DNA of 64,000 nt from Olleya sp. YS (GTDB lineage Bacteria > Bacteroidota > Bacteroidia > Flavobacteriales > Flavobacteriaceae): NCBI RefSeq assembly GCF_029760915.1, contig NZ_CP121685.1:1400001-1464000 (forward strand). Direction: 5' to 3'. Each line of letters begins with the position of its first letter. Position 1 is the first letter of the stretch. A program made the position numbers and the translations under genes. The notes beneath the pieces were generated by a model that was not told the origin of the DNA, searched no databases, and worked only from the letters and a program-made list of their open reading frames with translations. This document shows, in pieces, positions 7,739 through 16,592 of the stretch.

Positions 7739-8635
7739 ATGCAAAATAACAATTCTACAAAATGGGTGTATTTACTTGTTTTGTCGCTAATTTGGGGAAC
7801 CTCTTTTATATTGATTAAAAAGGCATTATTAGGTCTAAATGCATACCAATTAGGAGCTTTAAGAACTATTATTACTGGATTGTTTTTGTTTGCTGTAGGC
7901 TTTAATAAGCTAAAAACTATAAAAAAAGAGGCTTGGAAGTGGATTGCTATATCTGGTTTTGTAGCGTCTTTTATTCCTGCGTTTTTCTTTGCTATTGCCG
8001 AAACCCAAATTGATAGTGCTGTCGTGTCTGTATTAAATAGTTTAGTGCCTTTAAATACAATTTTGCTTGGTGTTGCTGTATTTAAAATAGCAAGTAATAT
8101 TAGACAGGTCATTGGAATAATTATAGGATTTATTGGGACTTCTATTTTAATTTTAGAAGGTGCCGACTTAAATCCAAATCAAAACTATTGGTATGCAGGT
8201 TTTGTTATTGCGTCTACATTAATGTACGCAACCAATGTTAATATTATAAAGCGTTATTTACAAGATGTAAAACCTTTAGCTATAGCTACAGGAAATTATG
8301 TAGTTATTTTTATTCCTGCATTGATAGTTTTAATTTTTGCCGATTTTTTTAAGTTTGAAAATTTTGAGAATGCTGTGTTTAATGAAGCTATAGGTTATGT
8401 GGCAATATTGTCTTTTTTTGGAACTGCTCTTGCCAAAGTGTTATTTAATAAATTGGTGCAAATATCAACTCCTGTATTTGCATCTTCGGTAACTTATATC
8501 ATGCCTATCGTTGCTTTAATTTGGGGTATTTTAGATGGTGAAACCTTTAGCTGGATGCAAGGTTTAGCAACACTTATTATTTTATCAGGTGTGTACTTAG
8601 CTAATTGGAAAGCAAAAAAAAACCGAAGCACTTAA
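7739..8635 (+). CDS. EamA family transporter (drug/metabolite transporter superfamily)
   Basis: I start at the ATG at 7739 (MQNNNSTKWVYLL); a TTG two codons upstream is less likely. The 298-residue protein has about ten hydrophobic helices in two homologous halves. The first half starts SLIWGTSFILIKKAL, a typical EamA opening, and the second includes SVTYIMPIVALIWG. Such inner-membrane carriers export or import small metabolites, and the substrate cannot be predicted. The gene is monocistronic; its stop codon sits in the loop of the downstream terminator. Confidence 0.88.
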   Translation: MQNNNSTKWVYLLVLSLIWGTSFILIKKALLGLNAYQLGALRTIITGLFLFAVGFNKLKTIKKEAWKWIAISGFVASFIPAFFFAIAETQIDSAVVSVLNSLVPLNTILLGVAVFKIASNIRQVIGIIIGFIGTSILILEGADLNPNQNYWYAGFVIASTLMYATNVNIIKRYLQDVKPLAIATGNYVVIFIPALIVLIFADFFKFENFENAVFNEAIGYVAILSFFGTALAKVLFNKLVQISTPVFASSVTYIMPIVALIWGILDGETFSWMQGLATLIILSGVYLANWKAKKNRST

Positions 8636-8649
8636 GCTTCGGATTTTTT
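8623..8649. terminator. Bidirectional terminator between the EamA and M16 peptidase genes
   Basis: Stem CCGAAGC/GCTTCGG (8623-8629 with 8636-8642) has a 6-base loop that contains the EamA stop codon. It is followed by ATTTTTTT on the plus strand and preceded by a run of A that gives U on the minus strand. It serves two convergent genes. Confidence 0.85.
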
Positions 8650-8668
8650 TAAGATTATACTCTAACTA

Positions 8669-10747
8669 TTAGTTAAAATCTGCATCAGTGACACCTTCGT
8701 TTACTTTTACATTTTTAATATTCATAGATATGGTTTGTGGACCAGCCACAATAGTTTGTCCGTAAGGAAACTTAACTCCGTTTACTTCAGAATAGTTATC
8801 GTACTTGATAGTTGAGGTTACTTTCTGACCTTGTGCTTCTGTAGTTGATTCTGCTTGAGATAGTAAACCTGTGTCAACATTATAAAAGCGGTATGTTTCT
8901 TTATCTCCAACCATAACTTTCATTTTATAGTTATCTGCTCCATCTATAGTCACAATACTTTCTAAAGTAACGTTGGACATATCATATTTTGTTTCTGGAA
9001 ACATCCCTAAGTCTGTTTGTTTTTCTGCAATTTCTTCATCAGATAATGGCATTCTTTGTCCTTGCTGTTCTCTGTATCCAGCAGTACCATCCCATTTTTG
9101 TTTCATTAATGTACCCATACCTTCAGCAGTCATTTCCATAGACTCTTTGTTTGGTGACATTCTTTTCATTTCTACTTTTAAAGGAATTGGAACACCCTCA
9201 ATAGTGACATCTCCATCCATTTTAACAGTATTCACCATTTTAATGTTTGAGGTACCTCCAACAGCATTAATATAGTTGTCAATTACAGTTTTTGCTGTTA
9301 CACCTGCTGGAATTGGTTTTGAAAACTCAGGTTTTTCTACTGGATTAGCATAAGGGTCAAAATATTTAATTGGTAATCCTGTTTTTTCTAATCCAGGGAT
9401 AACATCACTACCTTTACCAACAATTATAATTCTAGCATTTTCTGGTTTAAAGTATTTGTTAGCAACACGTTGTACATCTTCTATAGTTACAGCATTAATT
9501 TTTGATAAATATGTTTTGTAAAAATCAGATGGTAAGTCGTTTAACTTAATATTTAACGCGTAACGTGCAATAGTTTGAGGGCTTTCTAAAGCCAAGACAA
9601 AATCTCCAACGTATTTAGCTTTAGCATTGGCTAGGTCTTCAGCAGAAACTGGCTCATTTTTAATGCGCTTAATTTCTTTTAAAGTTTCAACAACTGCACT
9701 GTCTGTTACCATGTTTCTAACTGCAGCACCTGCAGTAAATCTAGACGCTCCATAACGCGAGGTTCCAATACCAGAACGCGCACCATAGGTCCAACCATTA
9801 GCTTCACGAAGATTCATGTTTAAGTAGCTATTAAATCCACCACCTAAAATTTTATTAGCAATTAAAACTGCGTGATAATCTGGATCATTCATTTTTAACT
9901 TTACATTGTTAGTTAATGAAATGTTTGATTGTACAGCGTTATCCATATTCACAAAATTAATTTGTGTACTAGGGACATTGTTATTTGGCTCTATAAGGTT
10001 AGTGGTAATGTCGATACCTTTATCCCATTTTTTGAAGTATTTTTTTACTTGTTTTTCGACAGTTTTAAAGTCTACGTCTCCAACAACAACTAAATAGGCA
10101 TTGTTAGGGTTAAAGTATTTTTGGTAAAATGCTCTTACATTATCTAATGTAATGTTGTTTACTGTTTCTTCAGAAATAAATTCACCATATGGGTGTTTAG
10201 TCCCATAAGATAATGCACCTCCAACACGATCTGCAACTGCATCAACACTTTTTTTGCTGCTTTTTAAACCGTCTAATACACGTTCTTTTTCTTTTTCGAA
10301 CTCTTCTTGAGTAAATAATGGGTTTTGAGCAGCGTCTGCCATTAATTCTAAAATACGCTCAGAGTATTTAGAAAGTCCGCTTGCAAAAGCACCATTAGAT
10401 CTAAAATTAAGTCTAGCACCTAAAAAGTCGATTTCTTCATTAAAGGCGTCTTTAGAAATATTGGTTGTACCATTTCCTAGCATAGCACCTAACATAGCAG
10501 ATACACCTGCATTATCACCTTCAGCGATAGGTTGATTATCTATGGTTAAAGAGTAAGAAACTCTTGGTAATTTATGGTTTTCTACTACAAGGACTTTAAG
10601 TCCGTTTTTTAATTCAAATTCTCCAGGTACTTCCAATGTGATAGATGGAGCAGGACCTGGTTTTGGTTGTATTGATCTATCTATCTGTGCTGTTGCCGAA
10701 ATAGATATAAACAATACTGCAAATAAGGCTGTTATTTTTGTTCTCAT
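8669..10747 (-). CDS. M16-family peptidase homologue, catalytically inactive, with C-terminal lipoprotein-carrier-like domain
   Basis: The 692-residue protein has a signal peptide (ALFAVLFISISATAQ). Two M16 halves fill about residues 30-465. The zinc-binding HxxEH of active M16 enzymes is absent: the equivalent helix reads SAMLGAMLGNG, so this is the non-catalytic partner of the pair. Residues about 485-692 form an extra domain with repeated beta-strand pairs (MDGDVTIEGVPIPLKVEMKR, YKMKVMVGDKETYRFYN) resembling LolA/LppX-type periplasmic carriers. It follows the active peptidase gene after 16 bases, so the two probably form a periplasmic heterodimer. The C-terminal call is by pattern only. 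Confidence 0.85.
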   Translation of the reverse strand: MRTKITALFAVLFISISATAQIDRSIQPKPGPAPSITLEVPGEFELKNGLKVLVVENHKLPRVSYSLTIDNQPIAEGDNAGVSAMLGAMLGNGTTNISKDAFNEEIDFLGARLNFRSNGAFASGLSKYSERILELMADAAQNPLFTQEEFEKEKERVLDGLKSSKKSVDAVADRVGGALSYGTKHPYGEFISEETVNNITLDNVRAFYQKYFNPNNAYLVVVGDVDFKTVEKQVKKYFKKWDKGIDITTNLIEPNNNVPSTQINFVNMDNAVQSNISLTNNVKLKMNDPDYHAVLIANKILGGGFNSYLNMNLREANGWTYGARSGIGTSRYGASRFTAGAAVRNMVTDSAVVETLKEIKRIKNEPVSAEDLANAKAKYVGDFVLALESPQTIARYALNIKLNDLPSDFYKTYLSKINAVTIEDVQRVANKYFKPENARIIIVGKGSDVIPGLEKTGLPIKYFDPYANPVEKPEFSKPIPAGVTAKTVIDNYINAVGGTSNIKMVNTVKMDGDVTIEGVPIPLKVEMKRMSPNKESMEMTAEGMGTLMKQKWDGTAGYREQQGQRMPLSDEEIAEKQTDLGMFPETKYDMSNVTLESIVTIDGADNYKMKVMVGDKETYRFYNVDTGLLSQAESTTEAQGQKVTSTIKYDNYSEVNGVKFPYGQTIVAGPQTISMNIKNVKVNEGVTDADFN

Positions 10748-10763
10748 TTTATTTGTTTCTAGA

Positions 10764-12089
10764 TTATTGTTTTTCTTCTTTAGATTCTGGTAAATACTCT
10801 AATACCAATCTTTGATTAGGATTTAAGTATTTTTTAGCAACTGCTTGAATTTCTTCTCTTGTGATTGATCTGTAAATATCAATTTCATTATTGATTAAGT
10901 TGACATCATCATAAAGCATGTAGTAACGTGCTAAAGAATTTGCGATACCTGAAACACTAGAATTAGAGCTAACAAAACGGTTTTCAAATTTGTTTTGAAG
11001 TTTCTGGTAATCTCTTTCAGACATTAATGTGTTTTGAACTTTTACTAATTCTTCATCAATTCCAGCTAATATATCGTCTAAAGAATTATCACCTAGTGGT
11101 AAACCGTATAAGATATAGGTTCCGTAATCTTCTTGACTTTGGTTAAAAGCACCAACTTGTAATGCCATTTTTTTATCGTCAACCATTTTTTTATAAAGTT
11201 TAGATGTTTTACCATCACTTAAATAGCTTGATAACATATCCAAAACATAAGCATCTCTTTCTGTCATAGCAGGCGTTCTGTATGCTGCCATAATTGCTGG
11301 GATTTGGATATTTGGGTCATATGCTTTTTCGCGCATTGGTTGCGTAATAGGATCTTCTTTAGGGAAGTTTCTAACAATATCTTCTCCTCTAGGAATTGGT
11401 CCAAAATAGTCTTCAATCATTTTTTTTGTTTTAGCGATATCAATATCACCTGCAACAACTAAAACAGCATTATTTGGCACATAGAATTTTTTATTAAAAG
11501 CTTGAAACTCCTCCAAGGTTGCAGCATCAAGATGTTCCATTTTACCAATGGTTGTTCCTTTATAAGGATGTTTTTTAAACATGTGAAGCTTTACATTTTC
11601 AATAAATCGACCATAAGGAGAGTTGTCAACACGTAAACGTTTTTCTTCCTTAACTACTTCGTTTTGGGTGTCAACTCCTACTTGGTTAATTATTGGATGC
11701 ATTAAACGCTCAGATTCCATCCATAAACCTAATTCTAAGCTGTTAGAAGGGAAAATTTCATAATAATATGTACGATCATCTGTAGTATTGGCATTGTTAC
11801 TACCACCATTAGAACTTACAATGGTAAACCATTCGCCACGTTCTATGTTTTCGGTACCTTCAAATAATAGATGCTCAAAGAAGTGAGCCATTCCAGTACG
11901 TTCTGGATCTTCATCTTTAGCACCAACGTGATACATCACAGATGTAGTAACTACAGGAGCAGAGTTGTCTTGATGTAAAATAACGTGCATACCGTTATCT
12001 AAATCATACTCTTCGAACTTAACTTCTTGCGCTGTAGCTGTAAAACCAGCTAAAAGCAAAGCAGCTAATGAGAATAAACTTTTTTTCAT
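10764..12089 (-). CDS. M16-family zinc metallopeptidase, catalytic subunit
   Basis: The 441-residue protein has a signal peptide (MKKSLFSLAALLLAGFTATAQ). The inverted zinc motif HFFEH (about residues 68-72, in GMAHFFEHLLFEGTEN) and the downstream Glu in the region NEVVKEEKR are present, so the active site is intact. The second M16 domain follows (about 190-430). These enzymes degrade or process peptides in the periplasm. It is the first gene of a two-gene operon with the inactive M16 homologue downstream, the usual arrangement for two-chain M16B peptidases. Confidence 0.92.
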   Translation of the reverse strand: MKKSLFSLAALLLAGFTATAQEVKFEEYDLDNGMHVILHQDNSAPVVTTSVMYHVGAKDEDPERTGMAHFFEHLLFEGTENIERGEWFTIVSSNGGSNNANTTDDRTYYYEIFPSNSLELGLWMESERLMHPIINQVGVDTQNEVVKEEKRLRVDNSPYGRFIENVKLHMFKKHPYKGTTIGKMEHLDAATLEEFQAFNKKFYVPNNAVLVVAGDIDIAKTKKMIEDYFGPIPRGEDIVRNFPKEDPITQPMREKAYDPNIQIPAIMAAYRTPAMTERDAYVLDMLSSYLSDGKTSKLYKKMVDDKKMALQVGAFNQSQEDYGTYILYGLPLGDNSLDDILAGIDEELVKVQNTLMSERDYQKLQNKFENRFVSSNSSVSGIANSLARYYMLYDDVNLINNEIDIYRSITREEIQAVAKKYLNPNQRLVLEYLPESKEEKQ

Positions 12090-12286
12090 GTGTTTGATTA
12101 TTTAATTTATCAGTTTAAGTATTAGTATACTATTGTAGTTTTTTGTTACAACAGTTATTACAAAAATAGCAATACAAGTACGTTTTATAGTCTAATTTGT
12201 TAAAAATTAACATCAAATTATATGAAATCAATTTCATTTTCACGAAATTTAAAGTGATTATTAACCAAAAAAACCAATTTTTTACT

Positions 12287-12748
12287 ATGAAAATATTTTC
12301 CCTTCCCATCCTTCCTATTAGATTTGGGTTAGTTATGAGTGCCTGTTTAGTCGCTTATTTTTTATTGTTATCACTGTTTAATTTACATACCAATCCAATA
12401 TTTAGTTTATTTAATGGTGTTATTACTGGTTTTGGAATTTTTGAAGCCATTAAATATTACAAATTAGAACAGGGTGATAATTTTAGTTATTCTGGAGGCT
12501 TTACAGTTGGTGTGATTGCTGGATTTATTGCAGCTATATTATTTACAGTATTCTTTACATTTTATGCTACAGAAGTTAATTCAGATTTTTTAAGTCAATT
12601 ACTAACAGTTTTTAAGGGAGATTACAACGTGCATATAGGTTTAGTAGCTTTTGTAGTAGCCATTATGGGTTTTGCAACAACAGTAGTTATAACTTTAACG
12701 TGCATGCAATATTTTAAAAAGAGCAGAAATATTCCTCAAAATGGATAA
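12287..12748 (+). CDS. DUF4199 family membrane protein
   Basis: The ATG at 12287 (MKIFSLPILPIRFG) is preferred because the 30 codons upstream of it are AT-rich and unlike the family. The resulting 153-residue protein has four hydrophobic segments arranged as two pairs, near residues 10-30, 40-55, 70-95 and 120-145. This is the size and topology of DUF4199, a Bacteroidota membrane family of unknown function. It stands alone, divergent from the M16 operon. Confidence 0.75.
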   Translation: MKIFSLPILPIRFGLVMSACLVAYFLLLSLFNLHTNPIFSLFNGVITGFGIFEAIKYYKLEQGDNFSYSGGFTVGVIAGFIAAILFTVFFTFYATEVNSDFLSQLLTVFKGDYNVHIGLVAFVVAIMGFATTVVITLTCMQYFKKSRNIPQNG

Positions 12749-12752
12749 AACG

Positions 12753-12783
12753 TTTGTAGATTAATTAATTAGAAGTATATTTG
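12753..12783 (+). promoter_or_regulatory. Promoter of rplU-rpmA
   Basis: TTTG at 12753-12756, a 19-base spacer and TATATTTG at 12776-12783 match the Bacteroidota consensus. Transcription would begin near 12788, exactly where the leader hairpin starts. Confidence 0.8.
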
Positions 12784-12787
12784 CATC

Positions 12788-12805
12788 CGTTTTCTCAGGA
12801 AAGCG
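12788..12805 (+). promoter_or_regulatory. Hairpin at the 5' end of the rplU leader
   Basis: Seven pairs CGTTTTC/GAAAGCG, including one G-U, close a 4-base TCAG loop. The hairpin sits at the predicted 5' end of the L21 mRNA, 40 bases before the start codon. Many ribosomal protein operons carry leader structures bound by their own product; that function here is inferred. Confidence 0.45.
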
Positions 12806-12845
12806 AGATTATTTTATACAAATTAATTAATAAAAACGTTACGCT

Positions 12846-13565
12846 ATGTACGCAATTGTAGAGATAGCAGGGCATCAATTTAAAGTTGAAAAAGACCAAA
12901 AAGTTTTTGTTAACCGTTTAGCAACAGAAGAAGGTAAGAAAGTAGATTTCGATAACGTTCTTTTAATTGCAGATGGTAGCAACATAACTGTAGGCGCCCC
13001 AGCTATAGGCGGAGCACAAGTAAGTGCAAAAGTCTTAAAGCACCTTAAAGGTGATAAAGTTATTGTTTTCAAAAAGAAAAGACGTAAAGGTTATCGTGTT
13101 AAAAATGGACACAGACAATCTTTAACTGAAATTATAATTGAAAATATTGTAGCTTCTGGAGCTAAGCCAGCTAAAAAAGCTGAAAAAGCTGAAAAAGCTA
13201 CTCCGAAAAAAGAAACTAAGAAAACAGAACCTAAAGCTGCTGCGCCAAAAGCAGAAGCTAAAAAAGCTGAGCCTAAAGCTAAAGCTGCTGCAAAACCAGC
13301 TGCTAAAAAAGCAACAGGAAAAGCTGACGATTTAAAGAAAATCGAAGGTATTGGACCAAAAATTGCATCGACGTTAGTAGAAGCAGGAATCGCAACTTTT
13401 GCAGATTTAGCTAAAGCTAAACCAGAAGCAATATCTGAAATCATCGCAGGTGTACGTGGTAATCACGTGACTGACACTTGGCCAGCACAAGCTAAATTAG
13501 CTGCAGATGGTAAGTGGGATGAGTTAAAGAAATGGCAAGACGAATTAGATGGTGGTAAAGCGTAA
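12846..13565 (+). CDS. rplU: 50S ribosomal protein L21 with C-terminal helix-hairpin-helix extension
   Basis: Residues 1-103 are a complete L21 (YAIVEIAGHQFKVEKDQKVFVNRL at the start; KKRRKGYRVKNGHRQ near residue 80). Normal L21 ends here, but this protein continues to 239 residues. An Ala/Lys/Pro-rich, unstructured linker (about 105-160) leads to a helix-hairpin-helix domain with LKKIEGIGPKIASTLVEAGI and a C-terminal WDELKKWQDELDGG. The L21 part binds 23S rRNA. The extension may bind RNA or DNA or act in assembly, which is inference. Similar long L21 proteins occur in other flavobacteria. rpmA follows after 40 bases. Confidence 0.95.
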   Translation: MYAIVEIAGHQFKVEKDQKVFVNRLATEEGKKVDFDNVLLIADGSNITVGAPAIGGAQVSAKVLKHLKGDKVIVFKKKRRKGYRVKNGHRQSLTEIIIENIVASGAKPAKKAEKAEKATPKKETKKTEPKAAAPKAEAKKAEPKAKAAAKPAAKKATGKADDLKKIEGIGPKIASTLVEAGIATFADLAKAKPEAISEIIAGVRGNHVTDTWPAQAKLAADGKWDELKKWQDELDGGKA

Positions 13566-13605
13566 TAGCAACCACTTTATATTAACATTATAAAACCTTA
13601 AGATC

Positions 13606-13866
13606 ATGGCTCACAAAAAAGGAGTTGGTAGTTCGAAGAATGGTAGAGAATCAGAATCGAAACGTTTAGGCGTTAAGATTTTTGGTGGACAAGCTGCTAT
13701 TGCTGGTAACATCATCATAAGACAACGTGGTAATACACACCATCCAGGTGAAAATGTATACCAAGGAAAAGACCATACTTTACATGCTAAAGTTGATGGT
13801 GTAGTAAAATTTACAAAGAAAAAAGACAACAAGTCTTACGTTTCTATTGAGCCTTTTGAGGCTTAG
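13606..13866 (+). CDS. rpmA: 50S ribosomal protein L27
   Basis: The 86-residue protein begins [24 protein letters not shown], the standard N-terminus of L27 without the extra cleaved leader found in Firmicutes. The flexible N-terminal tail reaches the peptidyl transferase centre. The pair rplU-rpmA is a conserved operon, and the strong terminator at 13895-13923 ends it. Confidence 0.98.
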   Translation: MAHKKGVGSSKNGRESESKRLGVKIFGGQAAIAGNIIIRQRGNTHHPGENVYQGKDHTLHAKVDGVVKFTKKKDNKSYVSIEPFEA

Positions 13867-13894
13867 AAATTTTTTATCCAAAAAAAATTAAAGT

Positions 13895-13923
13895 ACGCCT
13901 TTCTGAAAAGAAAGGCGTTTTTT
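13895..13923 (+). terminator. Intrinsic terminator of rplU-rpmA
   Basis: A 10-base-pair stem ACGCCTTTCT/AGAAAGGCGT (13895-13904 with 13909-13918) closes a GAAA tetraloop and is followed by a run of T. Confidence 0.92.
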
Positions 13924-13930
13924 GTTTTAT

Positions 13931-14392
13931 CTAATTTAATATTTCTTTAATTATTTTTAAATGATGATTAGTATGAAGCGTTAAAAAATGAGGGACTCTT
14001 TTTTTATTAATATGTCCAAATAATGGATGTTTAAAATACGCATTTTGATCTAAGTGGCTGATAGTTTTAATATTAGCTTTGACTTGTTGCATTTGCTGTA
14101 ATAAATCCTCTTTTAAAATAGTTTCTGGAGGTCTAACGTATTTAGGCGCTTTAGCTTTTCCTCTTGGAAAAAAGCCTAGAGTAAAAAATACTTTTCCAAC
14201 AAAACTAAAGTTGTTTTTGTAAGTTTCAGGTTCAGATTTTTGAAGTGATAAACAAACACTATTTATAACTTTTAGACTATGATCTATGTGCCAACCCACT
14301 GTTGCTTTAGAGATGTTTTGGTTTAGCATATTGTAGCTTTCAATATGTGACTCTAAACTGTTTAGTGTAAGATTTAATTTTTTTGTACTCAT
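13931..14392 (-). CDS. DUF1569 / DinB-like protein
   Basis: This 153-residue, probably cytoplasmic protein has the histidine layout of the DinB/DUF1569 four-helix family: GWHIDHSLK near residues 33-41 and a closing FLTLHTNHHLKIIKE near 136-150. These histidines would bind a metal ion in a YfiT/DinB-like bundle. The biochemical role is not established for DUF1569. It is a single gene downstream of ahcY, separated from it by a terminator. Confidence 0.75.
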   Translation of the reverse strand: MSTKKLNLTLNSLESHIESYNMLNQNISKATVGWHIDHSLKVINSVCLSLQKSEPETYKNNFSFVGKVFFTLGFFPRGKAKAPKYVRPPETILKEDLLQQMQQVKANIKTISHLDQNAYFKHPLFGHINKKRVPHFLTLHTNHHLKIIKEILN

Positions 14393-14441
14393 TATATAAA
14401 TATAATATTCTTGTGAAGGTAACTAATTAAATAGGTAAAAT

Positions 14442-14470
14442 AAAAAAACCCAAACAGTTACGTCTGGGTC
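14442..14470 (-). terminator. Intrinsic terminator of ahcY
   Basis: On the minus strand ACCCAGAC pairs with GTTTGGGT (14448-14455 with 14462-14469, one G-U) around a 6-base loop and is followed by a run of U. It lies 50 bases beyond the ahcY stop. Confidence 0.8.
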
Positions 14471-14519
14471 TTAATTATTTAATGAGATGCTGAAACAAGT
14501 TTAGCATGACGTTTATTTA

Positions 14520-15836
14520 TTAGTATCTGTAGTGCTCAGGCTTGTAAGGTCCTTCTACAGTTACACCAATATATTCAGCTTGGTAGTCTTTAAGTTCTGT
14601 TAACTCAACTCCAATTTTTTCTAAGTGTAATTTAGCTACTTTTTCATCTAAATGCTTAGGTAACATATACACATCATTTTCATATTTATCAGCATTTTTC
14701 CAAAGCTCGATTTGTGCTAACGTTTGGTTTGTAAACGAGTTACTCATTACAAAACTAGGGTGTCCAGTTGCACAACCTAGGTTAACTAAACGTCCTTCTG
14801 CTAAGATAATAATATCTTTACCGTTAACATTATATTTATCAACTTGAGGTTTAATAGTATCTTTAGTGTTTCCGTAGTTTTTGTTTAACCAATCCATTTG
14901 GATTTCGTTATCAAAGTGACCAATGTTACATACTATAGTTTTATCTTTCATTGCTTCAAAATGCTCAGCACGAACGATATCTTTATTTCCTGTAGTAGTA
15001 ATAACAATATCACTGTTACCAACTACAGTTTCTAATTTTTTTACTTCAAAACCGTCCATTGCAGCTTGTAATGCACATATTGGATCAATTTCTGTTACGG
15101 TTACAATACTTCCAGCACCTTTAAAAGAAGCAGCAGTACCTTTACCCACATCACCATAACCACAAACAGTTACACGCTTACCTGCTAACATAATATCTGT
15201 TGCACGACGGATAGCATCGACTGCAGATTCCTTACAACCGTATTTATTATCAAACTTAGATTTTGTTACCGAGTCGTTTACGTTAATTGCTGGCATCGTT
15301 AATGTCCCATTTTTAACACGCTCGTATAATCTATGTACACCAGTAGTCGTTTCTTCAGATAATCCTTTAATACCTTCAGATAATTCTGGGTATTTATCTA
15401 AAACCATATTAGTTAAATCACCACCATCATCTAAAATCATATTTAATGGTTTACGGTCTTCGCCAAAGAATAAAGTTTGTTCTATACACCAGTCAAACTC
15501 TTCTTCTGTCATGTCTTTCCATGCATAAACTGCAGTTCCAGCAGCAGCAATAGCAGCAGCAGCTTGATCTTGTGTTGAGAATATATTACAAGAACTCCAT
15601 GTCACCTCTGCACCTAAAGCTTGTAACGTTTCAATTAAAACCGCAGTTTGGATAGTCATGTGTAAACATCCTGCAATACGTGCGCCTTTTAAAGGTTGCT
15701 CGTTTTTGTATTCTTCACGAAGACTCATTAAGCCTGGCATTTCAGCTTCAGCTAAATTAATTTCTTTTCTTCCCCAAGCCGCAAGCGACATATCTTTTAC
15801 TTTGTTTGGTACGTAAGCAATTGTTTTTGTGCTCAT
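14520..15836 (-). CDS. ahcY: Adenosylhomocysteinase (S-adenosylhomocysteine hydrolase)
   Basis: The 438-residue cytoplasmic enzyme splits S-adenosylhomocysteine to adenosine and homocysteine and so clears the inhibitor left by methyltransferases. Visible motifs are [20 protein letters not shown] near the N-terminus, the NAD-binding GYGDVGKG (about residue 220), [10 protein letters not shown], and the family's C-terminal [10 protein letters not shown]. The length is normal. The 130-base 5' leader contains two hairpins (see 15888-15932). Confidence 0.98.
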   Translation of the reverse strand: MSTKTIAYVPNKVKDMSLAAWGRKEINLAEAEMPGLMSLREEYKNEQPLKGARIAGCLHMTIQTAVLIETLQALGAEVTWSSCNIFSTQDQAAAAIAAAGTAVYAWKDMTEEEFDWCIEQTLFFGEDRKPLNMILDDGGDLTNMVLDKYPELSEGIKGLSEETTTGVHRLYERVKNGTLTMPAINVNDSVTKSKFDNKYGCKESAVDAIRRATDIMLAGKRVTVCGYGDVGKGTAASFKGAGSIVTVTEIDPICALQAAMDGFEVKKLETVVGNSDIVITTTGNKDIVRAEHFEAMKDKTIVCNIGHFDNEIQMDWLNKNYGNTKDTIKPQVDKYNVNGKDIIILAEGRLVNLGCATGHPSFVMSNSFTNQTLAQIELWKNADKYENDVYMLPKHLDEKVAKLHLEKIGVELTELKDYQAEYIGVTVEGPYKPEHYRY

Positions 15837-15887
15837 ATTTTTTCTTAATTTTTATTAAATGATACACCTTTGGCAATAGCACTAAAA

Positions 15888-15932
15888 TTGGTTAAATTCG
15901 CTTAACCAAAGTATCCAATTCGCCTTAGGCGA
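15888..15932 (-). promoter_or_regulatory. Two hairpins in the ahcY leader region
   Basis: A perfect 8-base stem TTGGTTAA/TTAACCAA (15888-15895 with 15902-15909, loop ATTCGC) and a 5-base stem TCGCC/GGCGA (15920-15924 with 15928-15932, loop TTA) lie within the 5' leader side of ahcY. No SAH or SAM riboswitch consensus can be fitted. The function is unknown. Confidence 0.35.
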
Positions 15933-15965
15933 TGCAAAGATAACTAATACATTTTAGAATATTAA

Positions 15966-16592
15966 ATGCCTCTCTATAAAACCATTACCGTAAACTCACA
16001 AACTACTGTTAAAATCTGGAAGATTGATGAGTCTTACGATGATTTAATACAACCATTAAATTTAAAACCAGAAAGTTTAACACGTGTTTTAGGTATGAAA
16101 AGCCAATTACACCAACGTGGGTTTTTAAGTGTACGACATTTACTAAGAAGTTTTGGATATACAGATCAAGATTTATATTATGATGATAACGGAAAACCAC
16201 ATTTAAAAGATGGTAAACACATTTCGATAACACATAGTTTTACATTTTCAGGTGTTATTATTAGTAATAAAGAAGTTGGTATTGATATCGAAATGCAACG
16301 CGATAAAATTGCAATTATTGCTAAGAAATTTGTCGAGTATGAATTTGAGTATTTAGATAAAAGCGCTTCAGATTATATTAATAAATTAACTGTAATTTGG
16401 GGAATTAAAGAATCATTATACAAGCTATTTGCAACACCTGGAATGTTATTTAGAGAACACTTTTTAGTGATTCCTTTTACATTTGAAGAGGATGAAACTA
16501 TTTGTTGGATTGATTACAAAGGATTAAAAAAGAGGTACACTGCCAATTATTTGGAATTTGATGGCTTTACTTGTGCTTATGTTATAGAATAA
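15966..16592 (+). CDS. 4'-phosphopantetheinyl transferase superfamily protein
   Basis: The 208-residue protein carries the Sfp/HetI-type motifs: KPHLKDGKHISITHSFTF near residues 78-95, VGIDIEMQRDKI near 102-113 (the metal-binding Asp and Glu) and WGIKESLYKL near 145-155. Such enzymes transfer phosphopantetheine from CoA to carrier proteins. A flavobacterium usually needs a separate AcpS, so this one may serve a secondary carrier or be the general enzyme. Its stop overlaps the next start by one base (TAATG), which implies co-expression with the GGGP synthase. Confidence 0.88.
   Translation: MPLYKTITVNSQTTVKIWKIDESYDDLIQPLNLKPESLTRVLGMKSQLHQRGFLSVRHLLRSFGYTDQDLYYDDNGKPHLKDGKHISITHSFTFSGVIISNKEVGIDIEMQRDKIAIIAKKFVEYEFEYLDKSASDYINKLTVIWGIKESLYKLFATPGMLFREHFLVIPFTFEEDETICWIDYKGLKKRYTANYLEFDGFTCAYVIE

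Noticed and set aside
12197-12286. Longer start for the DUF4199 gene
   Set aside because: The extra 30 residues come from an AT-rich leader and begin with TTG. The family starts near MKIFSLPILPIRFG.
13091-13444. Open frame antisense to rplU with Ala/Phe-rich protein
   Set aside because: It is a mirror of the Lys/Ala-rich linker of L21 (repeated GCT/AAA codons leave the reverse frame open). It has no start context and no family resemblance.
15836-15965. SAH or SAM riboswitch before ahcY
   Set aside because: The known consensus elements of these riboswitches cannot be fitted; only two simple stems are present.
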